This document shows, piece after piece, positions 15,417-22,252 of a stretch of DNA of 22,332 nt. The number at the start of each line of letters is the position of its first letter. The stretch's first letter is position 1. Source of the DNA: an uncultured Eubacterium sp. (GTDB lineage Bacteria; Bacillota; Clostridia; Lachnospirales; Lachnospiraceae). Where the stretch lies: assembly GCF_937958975.1 (NCBI RefSeq), contig NZ_CALGRE010000013.1, positions 1 to 22,332 on the forward strand. The letters are read 5' to 3'. The notes beneath the pieces were generated by a model, which did not search any database, had not been told where the DNA came from, and was given only the letters and a program-made list of their open reading frames with translations. The position numbers and the translations under genes were made by a program.

Positions 15417-15449
15417 AACTCCTGCATACCACATCAGTATACAGGAGTT
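15417..15449 (-). terminator. Terminator downstream of the recombinase
   Basis: A 13-bp stem (15417-15429 with 15437-15449, one G-U pair when read on the minus strand) with a 7-nt loop is followed on that strand by a run of seven T (15412-15418 on the plus strand are A). It lies 140 bp past the recombinase stop codon. Confidence 0.75.
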
Positions 15450-15503
15450 CATTATTTTAATACTTTATACCTTTTGAAACGGTAAAGAATGACCATTTCA
15501 AAA

Positions 15504-15570
15504 CTTTGCTTCGCAAAGCACGTCCCTTCAGGACTGGGAAAATACGATTTTTAAACGCCTGATGCGTTTA
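15504..15570. other. Cluster of three short hairpins next to the recombinase
   Basis: CTTTGC-TTC-GCAAAG (15504-15518), GTCC/GGAC (15522-15534) and TAAACGC-CTGAT-GCGTTTA (15552-15570) follow each other. Large serine recombinases usually lie next to one attachment site, so this could be the element's end, but no core repeat can be defined from one copy. Confidence 0.3.
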
Positions 15571-15591
15571 GAAATCTATCTCATTCCGACC

Positions 15592-17270
15592 TTACGGTGC
15601 ATTACTTACTAGCAATAGCTGCCTGTATTGAGTGGCAACCTTGTGGGAGTCGTTTTCTAAAAAAATAATAGTGTTATCTTTCGCGTTTCCTTCCACTTTG
15701 CATAGCACCGGTTCTGTGGATGTTCTAAGTCTCCATTCAAAATAATCATCATGAACAACTATCTGATCTATGAATGTTTCAACTATGTCTTCTGGAATAT
15801 CTCCACTGATAACATCATACTTTTTTTCCAGCAAATCCGTAAGTAATTGAATCTGCGTTTTTACATTTGAAACTATTGCGAAATTTTTCACATCACGCTT
15901 CAATAGTTCTGAATCAATGTACTCAATCTGCTTTTTGAAGACTCCTTTCTTTTCCTCATAAACTTCTTTTGAAATATCTCCTTCAACACGAAGTTCAACA
16001 AGATTGGAAAGTTTTTCTTCATATTTCTTTCGTTTTTTATTTAATTCTTTTACTTCATCAGTATAATCTACAACATTTTCATCTTTAATCGTTGCATTTA
16101 ACATTTCTATTGCTCTATTAATAATTTTGTCTCTTTCTTTCCATAAATCATTAAATAGCCAATGTGCAACTATCTTTAATTTCCACTCCGGAAACATCTT
16201 GGTTGTGCAGCAACCTGTTGTATCTAATCCTTTTTTAAGTCTAGTACGATATGAGCCATGATTTTTCTGTTTGTAACATTCAAAGCCATACCGTATTCTT
16301 CCATCCTTGTATTTATGCCATTTTCTTCGCTCAAAATTAGAACCGCATTGGCATTTTAGTATTCTTGCATAGGCACTTTTGGGTGGATTAATTGCATGCT
16401 TTCCTCGCAGTCTGTTTACAGTTTTCGCATCTAATCTTCTCTGACAATCATTAAACAATTTCTCCGAAATAATTGGCTCATGTTTTCCCATAATTTCAAT
16501 TTTGTCAACCTCGTCATAATTGTTGATTTTCTTTTGTTCAAGATAGTCAGGAACATATTGTTTTCTATAAACAATTTTTCCACAATAGAATGAATTTCTA
16601 AGTAAGCGCGAATAGTTCCCGGTTGCCAATGCGTAAGCCCTGTGGAAGTAATTCTTCCTCTTTTCTCAAGCTCATATGCTATCTGCTTACATCCCATTCC
16701 ATCATGATACATATTAAATATCATTTTTACTGTTTCAGCCTGTTCCGGATTCACAACCAACTCTCTTCCAACTCTGTCATATCCAAGAATATTTCCATTG
16801 CCATACAAGACTCCGTTTTCAAAAGAAATCTTCTGTCCTGCCTTAACTCTTACAGATGTTTTTTTGCTTTCATTCTGTGCTAATGTAGCCATCAATGTAA
16901 GTCTTAACTCTCCGTCTGTATCATCAGACGTTCTAATATTATCTTCTGTAAAATAAACCTCTACTCCGTAAGATTTCAGTTTCCTTGTTTCCTGTAACGT
17001 ATCTACAGTATTTCTTGCAAATCTACTAACTTCACGGGTTAAAATTAATGAAAACATGCCATTTTTAGCATCCTCCATCATCCTCAAAAAGTTTTTTCTC
17101 TTCTTAACAGATGTTCCTGTAATTCCTTCATCAACATATCTTCCAACAAGTTCCCATTCAGGATGCTGTGCCAAAATATTGTTATAGTACTGAATCTGAT
17201 TTTCAAGAGCATTAATCTGTGCTTCATGCTCCGTTGATACTCTGGCGTATATTGCAACTTTTCTCTTCAT
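15592..17270 (-). pseudogene. Large serine recombinase (site-specific integrase), frameshifted
   Basis: The first frame (17270 to about 16608) holds the resolvase catalytic domain with the YARVS serine (S12), the RFARN motif (84-88) and the start of the recombinase domain, and is normal up to THWQPGTI (residues 213-220). From there the family sequence continues in another frame as SRLLRNSFYCGKIVYRKQY, then a zinc-ribbon (CQCGSNFERRKWHKY...GFECY...GCC), a coiled coil (about 60 residues rich in K and E) and the tail. Total length is 1679 bp, one short of a 560-codon gene, so a single base is missing at the GCGCG run 16606-16610. Inserting one base would give an enzyme of the usual size (about 559 residues). 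The start has a TAGGAG site. The gene is inactive as read, unless this is a sequencing error. It would integrate and excise the surrounding element. Confidence 0.88.
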
Positions 17271-17286
17271 AATTTACTCCTATCCA

Positions 17287-17334
17287 CCAGGTTATCAAAT
17301 ATAGATTTTAGCATAGTATAGCATCATAACCTGG
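17287..17334. promoter_or_regulatory. Inverted repeat in the recombinase leader
   Basis: CCAGGTTAT (17287-17295) and ATAACCTGG (17326-17334) are perfect inverted arms spaced by 30 bp, immediately upstream of the recombinase ribosome binding site. The arrangement fits paired operator half-sites or a leader stem that controls recombinase expression. Confidence 0.4.
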
Positions 17335-17350
17335 TTAATTCAATATTTAC

Positions 17351-17379
17351 AAAGCCAAGGTGCAAAACATCTTGGCTTT
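17351..17379. terminator. Hairpin between the 54-residue gene and the recombinase
   Basis: AAAGCCAAG (17351-17359) pairs with CTTGGCTTT (17371-17379). The T-tail is better on the plus strand (TTTTT) than on the minus (TTTGTAAAT), so it may act in either direction. For the minus-strand genes it would partly separate the recombinase from the dnaC-like gene. Confidence 0.5.
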
Positions 17380-17384
17380 TTGAA

Positions 17385-17549
17385 CTATTCGTTATCATAT
17401 TTTATTTCCACTGCTCTAACTAATTCTTCCGGTATGTTTTTGTTCCTGCCAAGTTCTTTTATTAAACATAAGGCAAGAATGTCCACTCCTTTGTTTCTAT
17501 CCTTATCACTAAATTTAACTTTAAATTCATTCTGAATTTTTGTTCTCAT
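17385..17549 (-). CDS. Small 54-residue protein overlapping the dnaC-like gene
   Basis: The protein starts MRTKIQNEFKVKFSDKD, ends AVEIKYDNE and has a middle section (ILALCLIKELGRNKN) likely to be helical. The start codon is preceded by GAGGGG and lies inside the last 23 bases of the dnaC-like gene in another frame, so the two are translationally coupled. I recognise no family. Small acidic/basic proteins in this place of Firmicute integrative elements are sometimes excision or replication accessories, but nothing in the sequence proves that here. Confidence 0.65.
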   Translation of the reverse strand: MRTKIQNEFKVKFSDKDRNKGVDILALCLIKELGRNKNIPEELVRAVEIKYDNE

Positions 17550-18351
17550 TAGTCCCCTCATCAGTTACAAGTAATTCTGTAATTCCTTTTGAATTATGTT
17601 CAATAGAATCTTCCTGTCGCAGATTTCTATTTTCCATTCCGATAGGGATACAAACCTTTCGCAGCCTGTCATAAATTCTTTTATATGTAATATTCTCGTC
17701 AAAATTACATTTATCCAAATTTAGATTAGTTGTTATTATAATTGGTTTCTCAGCTGCAGTTCTCTCATCAATAATCCAATAAACATTTTCTAGCGAATAG
17801 TCCGTATTTCTCTCTGTACCAATATCATCAAGAATAAGTAAATCGTAATCACACAATTTTTCCACATAAGCATTTTTATCTGCGGCACTAAAAATGTCAT
17901 TTCTGATTTTTATAAAATTCGTCATCTTCACTGTATAACCTTGATTTGTCAATGCGTTAGCTATGCAGGCAGCCATATAACTTTTCCCACTGCCAACATC
18001 TCCAATAAACATCAAACCATAATTCTGCTCCATCATGGTCTCCCACTTTAGAACGTATTTTTGTGCAATTTCCATTTTAGGATTTCGACCATCCTCATTG
18101 TCAAATTTCCAATTCCACATTGCCTTATTACTAAAACAATCGTTTTTCAATTTTGTTACCTGCTCCTTTCTCTTTCTCTCTTGCTCTTCGTTAATTTTCT
18201 CCTGCTTGGCTTTTTCATCGCAATCACATCTGCAACGAACCAACCTTGATTTTTTGTCCCAGAAATTAAAGCGTTTTGTTATTGGTTTTCCACACACTTT
18301 GCAATATTCTATTTGTTCTAATTCATTGATATTATAATTTTGTTTTTCCAT
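17527..18351 (-). CDS. DnaC/DnaI-like helicase-loader ATPase
   Basis: The 274-residue protein has an N-terminal zinc-binding segment (C17-x2-C20, C40-x-C42-x-C44), a charged coiled stretch (45-70) and an AAA+ ATPase domain. The Walker A motif is GDVGSGKS (117-124), Walker B is LLILDDIG (171-178), sensor I is ITTN (206-209) and an arginine-rich sensor II region is YDRLRKVC (227-234). Proteins of this type load the replicative helicase on plasmid, phage or integrative-element origins. The start overlaps the repA stop codon by one base (TAATG), and AAGGAG lies upstream, so it is coupled to repA. The order repA, dnaC, small gene, recombinase is typical of the replication/integration end of Clostridia mobile elements. 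No frame defect is seen. Confidence 0.88.
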   Translation of the reverse strand: MEKQNYNINELEQIEYCKVCGKPITKRFNFWDKKSRLVRCRCDCDEKAKQEKINEEQERKRKEQVTKLKNDCFSNKAMWNWKFDNEDGRNPKMEIAQKYVLKWETMMEQNYGLMFIGDVGSGKSYMAACIANALTNQGYTVKMTNFIKIRNDIFSAADKNAYVEKLCDYDLLILDDIGTERNTDYSLENVYWIIDERTAAEKPIIITTNLNLDKCNFDENITYKRIYDRLRKVCIPIGMENRNLRQEDSIEHNSKGITELLVTDEGTNENKNSE

Positions 18352-18850
18352 TACAATCTGTCTCCTTGTCTATATTTATAATTATTTTCTATATTATTTT
18401 TATTAATATATTTATTAGTATTAGGATTACTTAAGGTTGTTCCTTTTGATTCCTTAATGTCATATTTATCGTTTTCTTTAGTACCCGTATTAAATTTGTT
18501 TAAGTCCTTACTTACATTTTCTTTATATGGTTTAATCTTTACATAAATATGATTAGGATTTCCTTTGCCTGAACTTTTCCTCTCTATTAATCCTTTTTCT
18601 TCTAACATTTTCAGTGCAGCGTAAATCGGTGGTTCCGACCTGGACAGTTTTTCTGCCATATGCTTTACTGTATAAATTACATACACTCTTCCCTGCTCAT
18701 CAATCATATCGTTTTGTTTTGACAATGAAACTCTTCCAAGCAAAAGAATATATACTGAAATAGCCAAACTTGATAAACCTTCATTCCAGACAAATCTGGG
18801 ACATGGATCAAAGTCCGCTAATCTTGTTTCTTTTTTATGTATTGTTTCAT
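18351..18850 (-). pseudogene. RepA_N-type replication initiator, frameshifted in an A run
   Basis: An ATG at 18850 with a perfect AGGAGG site starts the peptide MKQYIKKKQD and stops at once. One base frame away the sequence reads KKETRLADFDPCPRFVWNE, then AISVYILLLGRVSLSK, then DEQGRVYVIYTVKHMAEKL and LIERKSSGKGNPNHIYVK. That is the winged-helix N-terminal domain of RepA_N initiators (about 110 residues) plus a short polar tail. The region is 500 bp, one short of 167 codons, and adding one A to the six-A run (18831-18836) joins the good start to the domain. As read, only a truncated protein from the TTG at 18767 could be made, lacking the first ~27 residues of the domain. This is a mutation, a sequencing error, or slippage-dependent expression. 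It is the first gene of the module. Confidence 0.75.
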
Positions 18851-18962
18851 TTTTCCCTCCTGTGCTTCGTATTTTTTAGTGGTGTAAATGTATATTGCAA
18901 GATACGCATTTGTGGCCACAAACGCATTCTTGTTAGGGACACCCTAATACCCTGATAACAAC

Positions 18963-19014
18963 AAACGCCAAGAGTAAAACCTACTTTTCTGTAGATTACT
19001 TCTTGGCGTTTTTT
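18963..19014 (+). terminator. Strong plus-strand terminator facing the repA leader
   Basis: An 11-bp stem (AAACGCCAAGA 18963-18973, its complement 19001-19011) is extended inward by GTAA/TTAC (one-base bulge) and CTAC/GTAG. It is followed on the plus strand by TTTTTT. No plus-strand gene precedes it, so it would end an RNA antisense to the repA leader. On the minus strand the tail is GTTTGTTGTT, so weaker bidirectional use is possible. Confidence 0.7.
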
Positions 19015-19102
19015 ATTGTTATTAAATTGTCTTTCCCAGGTCTGACCTAATTAGTTTAACATAAAGATTTATTTATTCCTAAAACTGCGACTGCTAAAAT
19101 TT

Positions 19103-19135
19103 TATTATTTTCACAGTAGGAATGTGAAAATAATA
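19103..19135. repeat. 13-bp inverted repeat upstream of repA
   Basis: TATTATTTTCACA-like arms (19103-19115) pair perfectly with 19123-19135 around the loop GTAGGAA. There is no T-tail beyond the AT-rich flanks, so a protein-binding or origin-type structure is as likely as a terminator. Confidence 0.4.
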
Positions 19136-19323
19136 GTTTTATAAAATGCACTTCCCTACATAATGTCGCAAAGTTAAAGTTTGTTCTGCTAAACTTTTGT
19201 TTGTTATTAAATCTTTATGGCTATATTTTACTCTATTAATATTGCAATGTCGAATTCTATGATGGTCTATTTTTGTAGAAAAATGCATCTACTATGGTTT
19301 ATTTTTAGAAATAATAAAAAAGT

Positions 19324-19346
19324 GGTTGGGACACGGGGTCCCAACC
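19324..19346 (-). terminator. Terminator after the DUF1016 nuclease gene
   Basis: GGTTGGGAC (19324-19332) and GTCCCAACC (19338-19346) form a perfect 9-bp GC-rich stem with a 5-nt loop. On the minus strand it is followed by ACTTTTTTATT. It lies 72 bp past the stop codon. Confidence 0.85.
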
Positions 19347-19418
19347 TGATAATAACCTTTCCAAATATACATATGCAAAATGTAGTAACTCATTAGTATT
19401 TCTATACTTTAATAAAAA

Positions 19419-20507
19419 CTACTCGTCATTTTCCTGTTGTTGCAAATAAAACATTGTTTTCTGATTTTCAATCTCTGCTCTTAATTCTTCCTCTGTTGGT
19501 AAGTATAACTTATATTTTGATGCAAAAAGCTGTTCATTACCATGAAGAATAGAATACTTTGCAATATCCTCATCTGTATCAGAACAGAGTACAATTCCAA
19601 TTGTAGGATTGTCTCCTTCACTACGTTTAAGTTCGTCATACATCCGAATATACATATCCATCTGACCTACATCCTGATGTGTAATTTTCTGCGTTTTCAA
19701 ATCTATTAGTACAAAACATTTGAGAATATAATTATAGAAAACAAGATCAATGTAATAATCCTGCTTTTCTGTATGAATATGTTGCTGTCTTGCCACAAAA
19801 GCATACCCTTTCCCTAATTCCATCAAAAACTTCTGTAAATTAGACAAAATGCTATTTTCTAAATCACTTTCAGTAAAATCTGTATTTGAAGCCATACCTA
19901 AAAATTCTGCAATAACCGGATTTTTTATAAATTCTAACTTATCATTCTGATATTCCTTGGTTAGTTCATTCATTTCATTTTCTACAAGATCCTTCTTTTG
20001 AGTCTGAAGCATACGGTAATAGTACTGTGAAGAAACATTACGTTGTAATGTTCTAACACTCCATGCTTGTTGAAGCGCTTCTTTCTCATACCATTCACGT
20101 GCCTTTTCATCTTTTACTTGTAATAAAATGCGATAATGTGTCCATGATAATATCGGTTGAGATTTTCCACTCGCTGAGTGGAAAATCTCTGGATAAGTTT
20201 TATAAAATGAATAAAAATTGTATAGATTTGTTTTTGTAAAACCTTTTCCATACTCTGTTGATAATTCCTTAGATAATTTCTTTATTATCTTTGTTCCATA
20301 CTCTGCCCGCTTTTCACCATGCAATTCCTCACTGGCGATTCGATAGCCCATCATCCAATTTCTCTGCACAAGAGTCATATTAACTGCCTGATGTGCAGCT
20401 TTCTGTGAGGATTCAATAATCTGTCGCATGTCTTTTAATATATCATCTGTCTCAATAAAATTATCCATAATACTATTTTGACCAGTGTTTATTAGTTTAT
20501 TCTCCAT
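19419..20507 (-). CDS. DUF1016/YhcG-family PDDEXK nuclease
   Basis: The 362-residue protein has the DUF1016 N-terminal helical domain (about 25-170; LVQRNWMMGYRIASEELHG, YGKGFTKTNLYNFYSFY, LSWTHYRILLQV) and a C-terminal PDDEXK nuclease domain (about 185-345). The active-site pattern is YYIDLVFYN with D254, then VLIDLKT with D269 and K271, then GQMDMY (281-286). The length is normal for the family and all key residues are present. Relatives occur beside restriction-modification systems and on mobile DNA and are thought to be DNA nucleases; no cellular role is settled. An AAAGGAG site lies 10 nt upstream of the start. A decayed second copy of the same family lies at 21316-21509. Confidence 0.88.
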   Translation of the reverse strand: MENKLINTGQNSIMDNFIETDDILKDMRQIIESSQKAAHQAVNMTLVQRNWMMGYRIASEELHGEKRAEYGTKIIKKLSKELSTEYGKGFTKTNLYNFYSFYKTYPEIFHSASGKSQPILSWTHYRILLQVKDEKAREWYEKEALQQAWSVRTLQRNVSSQYYYRMLQTQKKDLVENEMNELTKEYQNDKLEFIKNPVIAEFLGMASNTDFTESDLENSILSNLQKFLMELGKGYAFVARQQHIHTEKQDYYIDLVFYNYILKCFVLIDLKTQKITHQDVGQMDMYIRMYDELKRSEGDNPTIGIVLCSDTDEDIAKYSILHGNEQLFASKYKLYLPTEEELRAEIENQKTMFYLQQQENDE

Positions 20508-20577
20508 ATGTATTATTCTCCTTTACCACTTCTTGATACTGATTTTTTTCTGCAATAGTGCCTTAACCATTTTATCT

Positions 20578-21330
20578 CTATCCTTTTTTTGCTACAAAAG
20601 TAACTACACTTGTTTTCAATTCACATATTCCACTATCTCTCGGAATATCATATTGCTGATCCACCACAGTAGATTTTAATACTGTCCATTCACTAAAAGC
20701 TTTTTCAAAAATCCTTTGCATTTCTTCTGTAGGTAAGCATACTTCAAATTGTGGAAGTATTTCATTTCCTGTTTTCTTGTCAAACTCTTTTATATTAGAA
20801 TTTACAACTAAACATACAATGCCATTTTTGCGGATGCCATGTTCTATTTCTCGCAATTTATTAACAAAGGTTTCTTTTGAATCTACGTGTTCCAAAGATG
20901 ATACCGCCATTACTAAATCATAATTTCTTTCTTTAATTTGATAATCATCAATCGATTTAACTATTCCACATATATTTGATGTAACACCATATTCATCAGC
21001 ATTAGCATAAAGTTTTTCGATAGCTAAATCCAGTATATCCACACAATCTATTTTACACAACCTATCATAATAATGTCGAGCAATACATATGCAATTTCTT
21101 CCTACTCCACAACCTAAATCCAAGACATTAATTTCTTCGTATTTATCAAACAGAGGTATCAAATCTACTACTGTTTTTATTGGTCTTATTAGCCAACTAC
21201 CCTCTTTATATAGTTCGGCATTAGAATATATTTCTATATGTGATTTTCTTTCGTTTTTACGTATTTCTTTTAATCTCATTTCTTCCATTTTTCTTTTGTA
21301 TCTTTTATTTTTACTCCACTGATTTATCAC
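20578..21330 (-). CDS. Class I SAM-dependent methyltransferase (substrate unknown)
   Basis: The protein carries the SAM-binding motif I VLDLGCGVGRN, an acidic motif II region (KIDCVDILD), NYDLVMAVSSLEHV as motif IV/V and a C-terminal beta-strand pair, a compact Rossmann methyltransferase of the TehB/UbiE-like type. The real family sequence seems to begin at RKNERKSHIEIYSN. The GTG at 21330 has GGAG 9 nt upstream and gives 250 residues. ATGs at 21288 and 21279 give more usual lengths but have no ribosome site. The first ~5 residues of the GTG version (INQW) belong to a truncated DUF1016 tail, so the start was probably captured by a recombination event. No base- or protein-specific target motif such as DPPY is seen, so a DNA methyltransferase is unlikely. 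Confidence 0.8.
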   Translation of the reverse strand: MINQWSKNKRYKRKMEEMRLKEIRKNERKSHIEIYSNAELYKEGSWLIRPIKTVVDLIPLFDKYEEINVLDLGCGVGRNCICIARHYYDRLCKIDCVDILDLAIEKLYANADEYGVTSNICGIVKSIDDYQIKERNYDLVMAVSSLEHVDSKETFVNKLREIEHGIRKNGIVCLVVNSNIKEFDKKTGNEILPQFEVCLPTEEMQRIFEKAFSEWTVLKSTVVDQQYDIPRDSGICELKTSVVTFVAKKG

Positions 21331-21509
21331 TTTTTTGATCTCCGTTATGAGTTGTTCTTTATTGGTAATATAATAAATATATCTTGATGCAAAATATTGC
21401 TTACTAATCCTTCTAAAGCATATTCCGCAACCACTGAATCTTTATCAGTGCAAAGAATAATACCAGTTGGCTTATTAGATTCTTCGTCATTTACTATTTG
21501 CCAATAGCC
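21316..21509 (-). pseudogene. C-terminal fragment of a second DUF1016 nuclease
   Basis: Reading from 21509, GYWQIVNDEESNKPTG leads to IILCTDKDSVVAEYALEGL, then one base is missing (near 21403-21406, TTAGT where TTAAGT fits), and the match continues as QYFASRYIYYITNKEQL and ITEIKKVINQW. This parallels the end of the intact gene (CSDTDEDIAKYSILHGN, QLFASKYKLYLPTEEEL). The N-terminal domain and catalytic residues are absent, and a stop (TAG, 21510-21512) precedes the fragment. It runs in frame into the methyltransferase. Confidence 0.75.
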
Positions 21510-21608
21510 CTAATTTTCAGCCTATATTTCAAAATCTGGAGCTTATGACAAGCTTATAACTATAACGCACTACAATTTTGTTGTAAATAAATCATAATAT
21601 AAATATTC

Positions 21609-22067
21609 TTAATTTAATGTTCCTAATTTAATTTTACTATCTAATTCCCATAACGCAGTTTTATTACTATCATACCTAAGTCTTTTTAATGCGGTATTGT
21701 AATCAACCCATTCATATTCCGTATGCTCTTGAGACAATGCCAAAATTGTTGTATCCATCCTAACAGCAAATGTATATTCAGGAATAACCAAACAATTTTC
21801 ACCCCATATTTTTCTTGCTTCTTTAAAACAGTATGTTGGTATGCTATTTTGTGTATCAAGCACAGAATATTTACAATCCATACCTATGTTTGCTTCTTCA
21901 TATGCCTCTCGTTTTGCAGATATTATTATAGTTTCATCCTCATCTTCTCCACCACCTGCTATAAATTGCCATACTTTCATATCATGTCTTTTAAATATGC
22001 AATATTTTACATTGCCGTTTTCAATATGATATGGAATGACTAATACCTGATATTTTGCTCTTGCCAA
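21609..22067 (-). CDS. Nudix hydrolase
   Basis: The 152-residue protein has a complete Nudix box except one position: G39-x5-E45-x7-R53-E54-A55-Y56-E57-E58-A59-N60-I61, with Asn in place of the usual Gly before the final aliphatic residue. The metal-binding glutamates are intact. The fold before it (YQVLVIPYHIENGNVKYCIFKR) and WQFIAGGGED resemble nucleotide-triphosphate pyrophosphatases such as NudB-like enzymes; the substrate is not certain. The start is TTG, supported by a perfect AGGAGGTGA 10 nt upstream. It is a separate unit: a 278-bp gap holding the nuclease fragment divides it from the methyltransferase. Confidence 0.85.
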   Translation of the reverse strand: MARAKYQVLVIPYHIENGNVKYCIFKRHDMKVWQFIAGGGEDEDETIIISAKREAYEEANIGMDCKYSVLDTQNSIPTYCFKEARKIWGENCLVIPEYTFAVRMDTTILALSQEHTEYEWVDYNTALKRLRYDSNKTALWELDSKIKLGTLN

Positions 22068-22083
22068 TATATGTTCACCTCCT

Positions 22084-22252
22084 ATAAACTGGAATTTGCG
22101 CGTTTCTACAAGCGATGCGCAGCTACACTGAATTGTCTGACGAGAGCTTGCTCACAGTCAGACACATTCAGGTGTTGATGCATAGCGCGACAGCGCGACA
22201 TGAGCATGAAGCAAAGCGGAATGCTAATGCACCGCGTAGATAAACTGGAATT
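22084..22252. repeat. GC-rich foldback segment bounded by 13-bp direct repeats
   Basis: ATAAACTGGAATT occurs at 22084-22096 and again at 22240-22252. Between them lies a long imperfect hairpin (TGTCTGAC 22134-22141 with GTCAGACA 22157-22164, extended by ACACTGAAT and ATTCAGGTGT, and perhaps by GCGC 22117-22120 with 22185-22188). A tandem GCGCGACA pair (22185-22200) follows. The first direct repeat lies directly beside the Nudix ribosome binding site, so the segment forms that gene's leader. It may be a small dispersed repeat or a structured RNA. Confidence 0.5.

Larger units (their letters stand above)
18851..19418. other. Non-coding leader and possible origin region upstream of repA
   Basis: This 568-bp stretch holds no credible gene. 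It contains a 14-bp palindrome TTTGTGGCCACAAA (18909-18922), a TTAGGG-ACA-CCCTAA hairpin (18933-18947), a plus-strand terminator (listed separately), a 13-bp stem at 19103-19135 and AAAGTTT/AAACTTT arms around 19175-19200. Such a set of repeats next to an initiator gene suits replication control. No tandem iterons are visible. Confidence 0.45.

Noticed and set aside
16431..16629. Second recombinase frame starting on its own at 16629
   Set aside because: The TTG at 16629 has no ribosome site and its first residues lie before the break. It is the continuation of the 17270 frame after a one-base loss, not a separate gene.
18351..18767. RepA-like protein starting at TTG 18767
   Set aside because: The TTG lies within the conserved winged-helix domain and has no ribosome site; homologous sequence continues upstream to an ATG with a perfect site.
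20578..21330. Restriction-modification pair formed by the methyltransferase and DUF1016 nuclease
   Set aside because: The methyltransferase lacks the catalytic motifs of DNA methyltransferases (no DPPY-like or PC motif) and resembles small-molecule enzymes, so adjacency alone does not support it.
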